Source: Planctomycetota bacterium
GTDB lineage: Bacteria > JAJVIF01 > JAPKYR01
Direction of reading: 5' to 3'
NCBI GenBank assembly: GCA_030614715.1
Contig: JAUWTM010000014.1
Span: 1 to 41,777 of the forward strand
DNA length: 41,777 nucleotides
Position 1 is the stretch's first letter. Every line of letters starts with the position of its first letter. Both the position numbers and the translations under genes were made by a program. A model generated the notes under the pieces. It saw nothing but the letters and a program-made list of their open reading frames with translations. It did not search any database and was not told where the DNA came from. Of the stretch, positions 1-7,671 are shown piece by piece.

Positions 1-2
1 CC

Positions 3-563
3 GGGAAACCTGCGATAAGCCTGATAGCATCCGACGACGAAAAATTAGTGCTCGAATACCAGCGTCTATTGTCAACCGAGCGATTCCGGGTCTACGGAAG
101 CAACGATGTGATCGGGACCGAGCTTGGAGGGGCTTTAAAAAACATAATTGCAATCGCTGCGGGAATGATTGATGGCCTTGACCTTGGCCAGAACGCACTT
201 GCAGCACTGATTACCCGCGGGCTCGTGGAGATGATCAGGCTTGGAGATCATCTTGGTGCACGTGACAGGACTTTTTTCGGTGTCAGCGGTCTTGGTGACC
301 TGATCTGCACTTCGCAAAGCCGCCTCAGCAGAAATCACGAGGTCGGCAGACGTCTTGCATCCGGTGAAAAGCTTACTGAAATTCTCGAATCCTCAAAAGC
401 GATTCCTGAAGGTGTCGATACGACTAAACATGTCCATGAATTTGCGGTCAGCAATGGTATAGATCTTCCGATAACCAGTGGCGTGTACTCAATTCTTTAC
501 GAAAATGCCGATCCGGCACAGGCCCTGCGGGAACTGATGACTCGAACTCTCAAGATGGAGTAA
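3..563 (+). CDS. gpsA: Glycerol-3-phosphate dehydrogenase [NAD(P)+], C-terminal part (5' truncated by window edge)
   Basis: Reduces dihydroxyacetone phosphate to sn-glycerol 3-phosphate for phospholipid synthesis in the cytoplasm. The reading frame is open from base 3, so the NAD-binding Rossmann half lies outside the window and only about 186 C-terminal residues are present. The family signature is clear: the GTELGGALKNIIAIAAG stretch carrying the catalytic lysine, then the RGLVEM helix, and the GLGDLICTSQSRLSRN loop near the substrate site. The stop is TAA at 561-563. A glycosyltransferase gene begins 15 bases downstream on the same strand and may be co-transcribed. The family identity is secure; only the start is unknown. 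Confidence 0.95.
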   Translation, partial: GKPAISLIASDDEKLVLEYQRLLSTERFRVYGSNDVIGTELGGALKNIIAIAAGMIDGLDLGQNALAALITRGLVEMIRLGDHLGARDRTFFGVSGLGDLICTSQSRLSRNHEVGRRLASGEKLTEILESSKAIPEGVDTTKHVHEFAVSNGIDLPITSGVYSILYENADPAQALRELMTRTLKME

Positions 564-578
564 AACGGGCTCCACGTT

Positions 579-1577
579 ATGCCTTCACCATCCCCAATCA
601 AAGCCGAGCACTCCCAGGTAACAGTGGGTATCGTCACGTACAATTCCGCTACGCACATCCAGGCATGCCTTGATTCGATCGCTGAAAATTTGAAGGACGC
701 AGTTCCAACGGTAAGTGTGCAGGACAATGATTCATGGGACGGCACCCAGAAAGTGCTCAAGAGCATTAAGAAGAAGTATCCCTTCCTGATGGAAGTGATC
801 TCTAATAAGCAGAATGAAGGATATGCTGCCGGGATAAACCGGATTGTCGAGATGGCGAGTACTGACTGGCTTTGTTTCATCAATCCTGACGCCCGTTTAC
901 TGACACCTGCATTCCAGTACGCCAGGACAATGATCCGTAAAAACCCTGTGTGCGGCGTGATAGGTGGAATACTTGTTGATCCCGACGGCGAACCGCAGGA
1001 GAGCGGTGGGGTATTCCCTACCCCGCTCATGGCTGTCTGGGACTGGTGCGGGTTACGTCACATTTTCCCGTTAAAGCACTGGAGCACAACCCTGAAACTG
1101 GCTCCGTCCGATGAAACAAAACCCAGGAGGATCGATTACCCGACCGGAGCGTTCTGGATGCTGCGTCGCGAAGTTTATACGCGTGTCGGTAACCTGGATG
1201 AGAGATTTTTCCTGTATTTTGAGGAGACTGATTTCTGTCGACGGGCCAGCCAGAAGAAATGGCCGTCGTTTATCCATCCCGGAATCAAGGTGGAACATTA
1301 CAAAGGCGCGTCGTTTGAAAGGACACCGGACTCATCGCGTCCGGTCCCTCCCGATCCCCTCTCGATATATTTTGAAAGCCTCGTTAAATACCTGCGTAAG
1401 CACTTCCCCGCCTGGCGTGTGAACCTGGCACTCGGAACTATCAGGACCTTTCTGAAATTGCGGAAATGGATTAAGAAGGATGAAAAATCCGAGCGAATCC
1501 TGAAGACCTTCGTCGAAGGTGAACAGTACGCTGACGATTACGAGAGGAACTTAGCTGCGCAGGATGACGAGAATTGA
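579..1577 (+). CDS. Glycosyltransferase family 2 (rhamnosyltransferase/WbbL-like)
   Basis: A 332-residue GT-A fold enzyme, predicted to transfer a sugar from a nucleotide donor onto a surface polysaccharide or glycolipid. Visible motifs are the N-terminal VTVGIVTYNS strand, VQDNDSWDGT, the NEGYAAGINR segment, and FINPDARL, which holds the NPD form of the metal-binding DxD motif. Further on come GGILVDPDGEPQESGG and the acceptor-side block RVGNLDERFFLYFEETDFC, with the ExD(F)CxR-type catalytic region of WbbL-like enzymes. No membrane segment is visible, so it is probably peripheral on the inner membrane. It follows gpsA by 15 bases. The stop codon is TGA. The donor and acceptor cannot be told from sequence. 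Confidence 0.88.
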   Translation: MPSPSPIKAEHSQVTVGIVTYNSATHIQACLDSIAENLKDAVPTVSVQDNDSWDGTQKVLKSIKKKYPFLMEVISNKQNEGYAAGINRIVEMASTDWLCFINPDARLLTPAFQYARTMIRKNPVCGVIGGILVDPDGEPQESGGVFPTPLMAVWDWCGLRHIFPLKHWSTTLKLAPSDETKPRRIDYPTGAFWMLRREVYTRVGNLDERFFLYFEETDFCRRASQKKWPSFIHPGIKVEHYKGASFERTPDSSRPVPPDPLSIYFESLVKYLRKHFPAWRVNLALGTIRTFLKLRKWIKKDEKSERILKTFVEGEQYADDYERNLAAQDDEN

Positions 1578-1607
1578 TGCAGACCCTGCCTGTGAATAAA
1601 CCCAAGT

Positions 1608-1633
1608 AAAAAAAATGCCCGTTGCCGGGCATT
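1608..1633 (-). terminator. Intrinsic terminator of ilvE
   Basis: A perfect 8-bp stem (1614-1621 with 1626-1633) and a TTGC loop are followed, when read on the minus strand, by a run of eight T. It lies 24 bases beyond the ilvE stop. Read on the plus strand there is no U-run, so it does not obviously terminate the glycosyltransferase transcript. Confidence 0.85.
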
Positions 1634-1656
1634 AAATTTCCAATTATTACCAAATA

Positions 1657-2613
1657 TTACTTGCCGGCTGCTGCCAGTTTACCTTCCGATTCTACAAGAT
1701 CAGGACGAATCGGGTATCCGTTTGAGTTTGCGTACTCGCGGAACCAAGTCAGAAGTTTGGTGGTTAGTGGACCCGCTTTGCCTTCACCGATTTCGTATGG
1801 ACCGATTTTTACTACCGGGATTACCTCGGCACCGGTACCGCACAGGAATACTTCCTCCGCTGTATAAAGCTCGAACGGGGTGAATATATCCTCTGAAACT
1901 TCAATATCATGCTCAGTGGCAAGATCGATGATCGTCTGCCTGGTGATGCCGGCAAGGATACCGAGGTACTTCGGGGGTGTCATTAGTACACCATCTTTGT
2001 AGACGAAGATATTGTCTGCCGTGCACTCGGAAACATATCCGTCATGAGTGAGCATTACACCCTCGATCGGACCCATCCCTCCGCTGGCTTCAGCAAGCTT
2101 ACGGGCATATTCAACTTCCATCACGCCAAAGATATTCGAGAGATAGTTGCAGGACTTGATACGGCAATTAAGCATGTCATGGCGGATTTTACGTGTTCCG
2201 CAGACAATCACCTCAAGCCCCTGCTGGTACGCTTCCTCTGGATATAACTGGAGGAGGTCGGTGATTATTACAACCGTAGCGCCTTTCGTGCATTTCCGGG
2301 GGTTGATCCCAAGGTCACCTTCACCACGTGAGACCACAAGGCGGATGTAAGCACGATCGAAATGCTCATTGACAGTGCAGACTTTTACGATCTCCTCCAT
2401 CATGGCATCCCTGGTCATCCCCGGATCGATCTGGAGGACATTCAGGGATTCGTAAAGCCTGTCCATGTGCTCGATGAATTTGAATATCCGCCCGCTATAG
2501 ATACGGATTCCCTCGAAAGTGCCGTCACCGTAGAGAAAACCGTGGTCGTATGCGGATACACTGGCCTCTTCCTTCGGGTAAAGTTTACCGTTTACGTAGG
2601 TCTGAATGCTCAT
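1657..2613 (-). CDS. ilvE: Branched-chain amino acid aminotransferase (fold-type IV PLP enzyme)
   Basis: Catalyses the last transamination in leucine, isoleucine and valine synthesis, or the reverse step in their breakdown, using PLP and glutamate/2-oxoglutarate. The protein is 318 residues, a normal length. It shows the fold-IV hallmarks: FLYGDGTFEGIR near residues 26-37, RIKSCNYLSNI with the PLP lysine at about residue 153, the SECTADNIF region near 195, the AGITRQTI phosphate-binding stretch near 221, and the GTGAEVIPV motif near 259-267. D-amino-acid aminotransferase and aminodeoxychorismate lyase share the fold, but the motif wording fits IlvE best. It is divergent from the radical SAM genes, has a good promoter at 2686-2714 and a terminator at 1608-1633, and so looks monocistronic. 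Confidence 0.93.
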   Translation of the reverse strand: MSIQTYVNGKLYPKEEASVSAYDHGFLYGDGTFEGIRIYSGRIFKFIEHMDRLYESLNVLQIDPGMTRDAMMEEIVKVCTVNEHFDRAYIRLVVSRGEGDLGINPRKCTKGATVVIITDLLQLYPEEAYQQGLEVIVCGTRKIRHDMLNCRIKSCNYLSNIFGVMEVEYARKLAEASGGMGPIEGVMLTHDGYVSECTADNIFVYKDGVLMTPPKYLGILAGITRQTIIDLATEHDIEVSEDIFTPFELYTAEEVFLCGTGAEVIPVVKIGPYEIGEGKAGPLTTKLLTWFREYANSNGYPIRPDLVESEGKLAAAGK

Positions 2614-2685
2614 TTAGCATGCCCCTTATACCGATCAATACTGGAGTTCCCGGTGTTTGGATGATCACGCATCCCCGGGTACGGG

Positions 2686-2714
2686 AGTATAACACAACAT
2701 AAATAAAGGCTCAA
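2686..2714 (-). promoter_or_regulatory. Sigma70-type promoter for ilvE
   Basis: Reading the minus strand, TTGAGC (2714-2709) and TATACT (2691-2686) are separated by exactly 17 bases. The predicted start site is near 2679, giving a leader of about 65 bases before the ilvE ATG at 2613. Confidence 0.6.
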
Positions 2715-2791
2715 TCGTTTTTAACTTATTAAATCGAGTCGATAATGCGATGTATCTGCACCTTTTGAATTATTAAACCATGGTTAAATAC

Positions 2792-2820
2792 TTGCGGGGT
2801 CTGTCACGTTCTTCTATAAT
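2792..2820 (+). promoter_or_regulatory. Sigma70-type promoter for the radical SAM genes
   Basis: TTGCGG (2792-2797) and a consensus TATAAT (2815-2820) are separated by 17 bases. The predicted start is near 2827, leaving a leader of about 80 bases that contains the hairpin-plus-U-run described at 2854-2881. Confidence 0.6.
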
Positions 2821-2853
2821 GTGATAGAGTAATTAAGCGGAAGCGCGAGGGGA

Positions 2854-2881
2854 ACCCGGATTTATCCGTGGTGATTTTTTT
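2854..2881 (+). terminator. Terminator-like hairpin in the radical SAM leader (possible attenuator)
   Basis: ACC-CGGA pairs with TCCG-(T)-GGT around a TTTA loop, giving seven base pairs with one bulged T, followed closely by seven T (2875-2881). It lies between the predicted start site (about 2827) and the ATG at 2906. It therefore stands where an attenuator would, not where an end-of-gene terminator would. The upstream leader matches no riboswitch class that I recognise. Confidence 0.5.
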
Positions 2882-2905
2882 GTCTGCATTTATGACAGGT
2901 TAACC

Positions 2906-4513
2906 ATGTTCGAAGGCGAACCGACAAAGAAAACACGAGTAGCTATCGTATCGTTATCGAATCCGTTTAATATCGGGGCGAGACACCTGAATTCGGTCTC
3001 GAAAGTGCACGGAAACGATACGCACATGTTCTTTGTCGGGGCCTTCCAGAGGAACGATATCTTCCCCCCGGACGACAATGACATCGACATCCTCACCGAC
3101 CTGATAATCAACGAGACGAAACCCGACGTGGTGGGCATCTCAGTCAGTTGCTCAGCGTTCTGGAAGGCTTCGGTGCAGATCACCGAGAGTCTTAAGTCGA
3201 AGGGCTACGGTGGGGTCATAGCGTGGGGAGGAATACATGCGATCCTCTGTCCGGAGGATTGTATTAAAATCGCGGACGTTGTTTTTACAGGTGAGGCTGA
3301 AATCCCGTGGATAGAATTTCTCGACAGGCTGGAAGCCGGAGAATCCTTCTGGAACCTTGAAGGAACATGGGTTCGTGACCCGGACGGAACCATTCACAGG
3401 AACCCACACGGAAAACTGGCTGAGGACCTTGATGAGGTCCCCTTCCCTGACTATGACAACGATCGTAAGTACTTCATTGCGAATGGCAAGCTTGAACGAA
3501 TCGAGCCATTTTGCATAGAGATGTACTCGATTTTCGTCCTCTCAAGCCGGGGATGCCCGTTCAAGTGTGCATTTTGTGCCACGCCACTGATTCTTGAGGA
3601 TCATAAGAAGGGAATTCGCACCGGAAAATTTATCCGTCAGAGAACTGTCGGGAATGTGATCGATGAGCTGAAGTACATCGAGGGCAGTTTCCCGGATTTT
3701 AAAGCCAGCAAGGACGGCACAATCAATTTCGGCGATGATGTCTTCGTACTCTACAAGGACTGGGTCAAGGAATTCACAATCGAGTACCAGAAGAACTTCG
3801 ACCGTCCCTACTGGTGTTATTTCCATCCGAACACGGTGGTAAAGGAAATCGTTGAGATCCTCGCCGGCACCGGCCTGAAATATGTCGACATGGGAGTTCA
3901 GACCGGGAGCGAGAGAATACGAACTGAACTCTTTGACCGGACAGACACTGACGAAAAAATTCAGAAGGCTGTGGAGATACTCCAGGATGTTGGCGTCGGG
4001 ATCGTCATGGACGTCATTACCGACAACCCGTTTGACACCGAAGAGGATAAACGTAAGGGCCTTGATTTTTTCCTGAGCCTGAGACGTCCATTCACACTGA
4101 ATTACCTGAGCATGATCATGTTCCCGAAGGTCCGATTCACCCAGAGGGCCCTTGAAGCGGGTCTGATCGATGAATCCGATATCGAGCAGAATCGGATGAA
4201 GATTTTCGATCAGTGGGAGACCAAGTACGATTACGAAGGCAGGAGCTCGGACGAACTTTTCTGGATCGCACTTTATTCCATGACCGGTAAGAAGTTCATG
4301 GCCAGGTGGTATCTCCGGATGCTTGCCAACATCCCGTCCCTGAGAGTGAATCCGGGGTTCGTCGTCTGGTCGGCAAAACGTGCAAGCAACGTAGTATGGT
4401 TGAGCACACGGTTAAATATCTTCTGGCGCCGACTGTTTAAAGGCCAGGTGAGCATGCGTGATATTGCCTACAGTTTCAACAAGTACAGAAAAATAGGCTT
4501 ACCGCAGGAATAG
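2906..4513 (+). CDS. B12-binding-type radical SAM protein, copy 1
   Basis: A 535-residue enzyme of the cobalamin-binding-domain radical SAM class (BchE/HpnJ/P-methylase-like). Residues about 10-140 form the Rossmann-like B12-type domain, with KPDVVGISVSCSAFW, VIAWGGIHAILCPED and ADVVFTGEAE. The radical SAM core follows with the cluster motif CPFKCAFC at Cys217, Cys221 and Cys224, which binds the 4Fe-4S cluster that cleaves SAM. MGVQTGSERIR is the usual SAM-contacting segment. The cobalamin-ligand motif DxHxxG is not visible, so any cobalamin would be bound without a lower His ligand. The last 100 or so residues are a helical extension. A paralogue lies 141 bases downstream. The substrate is unknown; methylation or rearrangement of a lipid or natural product is typical of the class. 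No strong SD sequence precedes the ATG. Confidence 0.85.
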   Translation: MFEGEPTKKTRVAIVSLSNPFNIGARHLNSVSKVHGNDTHMFFVGAFQRNDIFPPDDNDIDILTDLIINETKPDVVGISVSCSAFWKASVQITESLKSKGYGGVIAWGGIHAILCPEDCIKIADVVFTGEAEIPWIEFLDRLEAGESFWNLEGTWVRDPDGTIHRNPHGKLAEDLDEVPFPDYDNDRKYFIANGKLERIEPFCIEMYSIFVLSSRGCPFKCAFCATPLILEDHKKGIRTGKFIRQRTVGNVIDELKYIEGSFPDFKASKDGTINFGDDVFVLYKDWVKEFTIEYQKNFDRPYWCYFHPNTVVKEIVEILAGTGLKYVDMGVQTGSERIRTELFDRTDTDEKIQKAVEILQDVGVGIVMDVITDNPFDTEEDKRKGLDFFLSLRRPFTLNYLSMIMFPKVRFTQRALEAGLIDESDIEQNRMKIFDQWETKYDYEGRSSDELFWIALYSMTGKKFMARWYLRMLANIPSLRVNPGFVVWSAKRASNVVWLSTRLNIFWRRLFKGQVSMRDIAYSFNKYRKIGLPQE

Positions 4514-4654
4514 GAAAATTGATCGGGTACAATGGTAGTTTCAGGTGTTAAAGGTAAGTTTCGATCAGTCTGGAAAATCCGTTATCACATAGTTCCCAAC
4601 AAGGACCACGTGTGAGAAGGATGAACCGGACGGGTCGATTATCGAGGCTGTTAT

Positions 4655-6400
4655 ATGAGTGATCTTAAATCTGTAAAGAAAACGCTGGGAAGGCCAAAAC
4701 AGGGACCGGTACCCGACGGTTATTACTATCACCGTAATTATGGGCCGTTACCTGAATCCCTTCAGTATCTTGAATTCAAGCTGGAAGATCTGCCGGGTTA
4801 CAACGAAGAAGAGGACTGGAAGCCTACGAGGAAAACACGTTCTGTTCTGATCAGCATGTTTAACGTGTATAACCTTGGTGTTCGATGGATACAGTCTCTA
4901 TGCATGCACGCAGGCTACGACTGCCACACAATCTTCTTTGGACGGCTGCTTGCCAACGACTGGAGTCCACCCACAGAAGCTGACTGGGAGAACTTCAGGA
5001 CCGCTTTAAAGGAAATCAATCCTGATGTGGTCGGACTTTCAATCGCCTGCACCAGCTACTGGCACCAGGCTCTTGAAGTAGATAAGGTCGTGAAGGAAGT
5101 ACTTCCGGACGCTGTTGTCATCTGGGGATCGATTCACGTTGATGTCGCTCCCGCGCAATGTTTCGAGCATAACGATATCATCTGCCTTGGTGAGGGTGAG
5201 CTGCCGTTCCTTGAATTGCTGGAACGAATCGAAGAGGGCAAACCCTACCACGACATCCCGAACCTCTGGGTACGGACAAAGGACGGCGTGGAGCATAAAA
5301 ACCCGATGCGCCCGGTCATCCGCGACCTCGACAGCATCCCTGCCCCGATCTGGGATGATAAGAACAAGTGGTATATCCGGTGGGAACAGCTCGGTCGGGA
5401 TGAGGATCCTGCGTTCAAAGAATATTACATCTTCGTGATGACAAATCGCGGATGCCCGTATCACTGTAACTACTGTGTGAACTCGGTTTTCAACCAGGGC
5501 AACTTCCGAACATCCGGACATAACCGTCTGCGGCAGAGATCGGTCGAACATGTAATGGAAGAAATGAAGCGAATGAAGGGACGTTACTGGAATTTCGACA
5601 ACCTTCAGATCAGCTTCTTCGACGACATATTTACCCTTAATCCGAAATGGGTGCTTGAATTCGCCAAGGCATACAAGGAAAACTTCAAGAATCCGTTCTG
5701 GTGCTATTTTCATCCGAAAAACATCCGCGGCGACGTCATGGACGCTCTCAAGGAAATCGGCCTGAGCCATATCGATATGGGCGTCCAGACCGGCAGCGAG
5801 AGAATACGGATGGAACTCATGAAGCGTCCGGAGTCGAATAAATCGATCCTCGAGTCCTGCAAGGTCATGAAGGAGAGGGACATCTCGATGGTAGTCGATG
5901 TAATTACAGACAACCCCTTCGAGACCGAACAGGACATGATCGATTCGCTTGAGTTCTTCCTCGAAATGCCCGGACCGTACTCGTTCAATTTCTATTCACT
6001 GATATGGTTCCCTGGTGTCGAGTTGACCCAGATGGCTCTTGACGCCGGCTACATCACCCGCGACCAGGTTGAGGATGTCGCGGCGAAGACCCTAAATCAG
6101 TTCGTGGCAACATTCCGGTACGAAGACCGCAAACCCCGGGATAAATTCTACATTCCGCTTTATCACATGGCGTCAAGACGCGTGTTCAGCAAGAATTTCA
6201 TCAGGTGGCTGGCTAAAAAACGTCACCTCGAAAATACTCCATGGGTGTTGTACCGCCTTGTGGAACTTCAGAACGTCCTCGATATCCTTCGCAAGATGAC
6301 AAAGATACCTCAGAAGGTCATCAAGGAGGGCTGGACGTGGTCGAGGTTCTACGCGAGGATCAAGCTGTACCTGTTGTGGGAAAGGCCTTATAACAAGTAA
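4655..6400 (+). CDS. B12-binding-type radical SAM protein, copy 2
   Basis: A 581-residue paralogue of the preceding gene with about 50 extra N-terminal residues rich in Tyr and Pro. The B12-type domain runs over about residues 62-185 (INPDVVGLSIACTSYW, VVIWGSIHVDVAP, DIICLGEGELPF). The radical SAM cluster motif is CPYHCNYC at Cys267, Cys271 and Cys274, preceded by VMTNRG as in copy 1. The shared core includes FWCYFHPKNI, HIDMGVQTGSERIR and VVDVITDNPFETEQD. As in copy 1 there is no DxHxxG histidine. GAGG lies seven bases before the ATG. The 141-bp gap from copy 1 has no terminator, so the two are probably co-transcribed from the promoter at 2792-2820 and act on related substrates or in sequence. 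The substrate is unknown. Confidence 0.85.
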   Translation: MSDLKSVKKTLGRPKQGPVPDGYYYHRNYGPLPESLQYLEFKLEDLPGYNEEEDWKPTRKTRSVLISMFNVYNLGVRWIQSLCMHAGYDCHTIFFGRLLANDWSPPTEADWENFRTALKEINPDVVGLSIACTSYWHQALEVDKVVKEVLPDAVVIWGSIHVDVAPAQCFEHNDIICLGEGELPFLELLERIEEGKPYHDIPNLWVRTKDGVEHKNPMRPVIRDLDSIPAPIWDDKNKWYIRWEQLGRDEDPAFKEYYIFVMTNRGCPYHCNYCVNSVFNQGNFRTSGHNRLRQRSVEHVMEEMKRMKGRYWNFDNLQISFFDDIFTLNPKWVLEFAKAYKENFKNPFWCYFHPKNIRGDVMDALKEIGLSHIDMGVQTGSERIRMELMKRPESNKSILESCKVMKERDISMVVDVITDNPFETEQDMIDSLEFFLEMPGPYSFNFYSLIWFPGVELTQMALDAGYITRDQVEDVAAKTLNQFVATFRYEDRKPRDKFYIPLYHMASRRVFSKNFIRWLAKKRHLENTPWVLYRLVELQNVLDILRKMTKIPQKVIKEGWTWSRFYARIKLYLLWERPYNK

Positions 6401-6504
6401 TCTGGCAGGGACCTAGCTTTGCATCAATCAGCGTGACCGTGGGCGGTCATGCGACATGTATTCATGCGCTGGGTGCACATGATACAAGTCATTCGTGATA
6501 CCGG

Positions 6505-6825
6505 TCATTCACCGATTTTCTTAATTTTTACTGCGGTACCGAAAACAGTTGCCTGGTATTTCAGGGCGTTATCGTACTCGAAAGCGGTTGGTGAAAGATT
6601 TACCCCAATGACGGCGTCTGCTCCAAGCTTCTCAGCGTGCTTCACCAGATCGCCATAGGCATCGCGCTCGATATCCAGGACTTCTTCGCACATCTGCCTG
6701 AGACGTGACGGATCTGTGAAAGAACTCAGGATCGTAGGGAATCCACGCATCGAGAAGCCCCTGACGATCTCAAGAACTTCGGTTATCTCATAACCGGGAA
6801 TGGTGTCGGTTGTGGTTGCTATCAT
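6505..6825 (-). CDS. YbjQ/UPF0145 family protein (putative heavy-metal-binding domain)
   Basis: A 106-residue cytoplasmic protein. MIATTTDTIPGYEITEVLEIVRG at the start and LGADAVIGVNLSPTAFE followed by VFGTAVKIKK near the end are the hallmarks of the YbjQ (UPF0145) family, whose biochemical role is unclear. The frame is open upstream to 6870, but I chose the ATG at 6825 because TCCTCC on the plus strand (6834-6839) gives a GGAGGA ribosome binding site at good spacing, and because the family begins at this point. The gene is convergent with the radical SAM pair and divergent from the transglutaminase-like gene. Confidence 0.85.
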   Translation of the reverse strand: MIATTTDTIPGYEITEVLEIVRGFSMRGFPTILSSFTDPSRLRQMCEEVLDIERDAYGDLVKHAEKLGADAVIGVNLSPTAFEYDNALKYQATVFGTAVKIKKIGE

Positions 6826-6915
6826 CGTAAATTTCCTCCAGAACAGTCTTCGGTGTCGATTAACGGGCAAGAGTAATATCTGGGACGTATAAACACAACT
6901 GTTATGCGGTGATTT

Positions 6916-6944
6916 TTGAAAACCAGCATGTAATCGGGTACTCT
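6916..6944 (+). promoter_or_regulatory. Possible promoter of the transglutaminase-like gene
   Basis: TTGAAA (6916-6921) and TACTCT (6939-6944) are separated by 17 bases, 31 bases before the ATG at 6976. The -10 element is weak. Confidence 0.35.
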
Positions 6945-6975
6945 TCTACGATCTAACTTCGATACAGGATGTGCA

Positions 6976-7659
6976 ATGCGAATGCGTGTGTATTTGATTC
7001 CATCGGTTATTCTACTTGTCACTCTTCTTCTTATCAGCCCCCAGACTTCCGTGGGAGCCCGGGAAGGCTATGATTTTCTATCCACTGTCCCGGACCAGTG
7101 GCAGGAGGACGTCGCAAGGGTCCTGAATCTTGCAGCTTACGACTGGAACGATACAGAGCTGTCACAGGCGATTGAATACTTCGAGCCCGGTACCCCTCAG
7201 CACAGGGCAGTATGCTTCCTCATTGCCAACATGGATAAACATCTCTATGTCGACTACGTAAATCCCGATGATCCTATGAATCCCCTGAGTTCCGAGGATG
7301 AGGACGTCGACTGGCAGCGTGAATACATCTGGGATTACTCGACAATGACATCAGAACTGCTCATTGAAAACGTTGAATGGGCGTTTCGGGCACGGGAAAC
7401 ATTCCCGTGGTGCAGAGAACTCCCGGAATCCCTGTTTTTCGAGTACGTACTGCCGTACAGATCGACCCAGGAACCCCTGCACTCATGGCGTCCAATGCTT
7501 TACGAGCAGTTATCGCCCATGATTTCCGGACTCGACAACGCACTCGATGTAACAGGCTTCATAAACTCGTATAACACCCAGATTTTCGGTTTCGATTCCC
7601 TTTACTACCGTCATCCGGAGGACCGTGACATCCCTACCCTCCTGGCATGTGGTCTCTGA
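6976..7659 (+). CDS. Secreted transglutaminase-like protein, N-terminal part (cut by in-frame TGA)
   Basis: 227 residues with an N-terminal signal peptide (MRMRVYLIPSVILLVTLLLI, likely cut near residue 28), so the product is exported. The rest is a helical region resembling the segment that precedes the core in secreted transglutaminase-like proteins of uncultured bacteria and Bacteroidetes. The frame ends at TGA 7657-7659, but codons Arg-Cys-Glu-Asp-Met-Ser continue directly in the same frame into the next entry. The whole is best read as one gene of 534 codons with one internal stop. The nucleophile Cys codon (7663-7665) falls after this stop, so this fragment alone cannot be catalytic. A GGATG-type SD precedes the ATG. 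The choices are pseudogene, sequencing error or readthrough. Confidence 0.7.
   Translation: MRMRVYLIPSVILLVTLLLISPQTSVGAREGYDFLSTVPDQWQEDVARVLNLAAYDWNDTELSQAIEYFEPGTPQHRAVCFLIANMDKHLYVDYVNPDDPMNPLSSEDEDVDWQREYIWDYSTMTSELLIENVEWAFRARETFPWCRELPESLFFEYVLPYRSTQEPLHSWRPMLYEQLSPMISGLDNALDVTGFINSYNTQIFGFDSLYYRHPEDRDIPTLLACGL
7657..7659 (+). other. In-frame TGA inside the transglutaminase-like gene
   Basis: The frame reads Cys-Gly-Leu-TGA-Arg-Cys-Glu-Asp-Met across this point. By my recollection of relatives, Gly is usual before Arg-Cys-(Glu/Asp)-Asp, so a single G-to-T change (GGA to TGA) would explain it. TGA is used as a real stop elsewhere in the window. Confidence 0.8.
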
Positions 7660-7671
7660 CGATGCGAGGAT

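Noticed and set aside
2614-2905. tRNA, known riboswitch or small gene in the ilvE-radical SAM gap
   Set aside because: Only two promoters and one leader hairpin can be supported; no tRNA cloverleaf or THI/cobalamin-box motif is visible.
5039-5770. Long minus-strand ORF (243 codons) opposite the second radical SAM gene
   Set aside because: It lies wholly within a well-supported gene and has no recognisable family; it is an antisense shadow of codon bias.
7657-7659. UGA recoded as glycine (code 25) or as selenocysteine
   Set aside because: TGA ends many intact genes here (for example those ending at 1577, 27537, 29193 and 32194), which rules out wholesale recoding. I could not find a convincing SECIS hairpin just downstream, and the position is expected to be Gly, not Cys/Sec.
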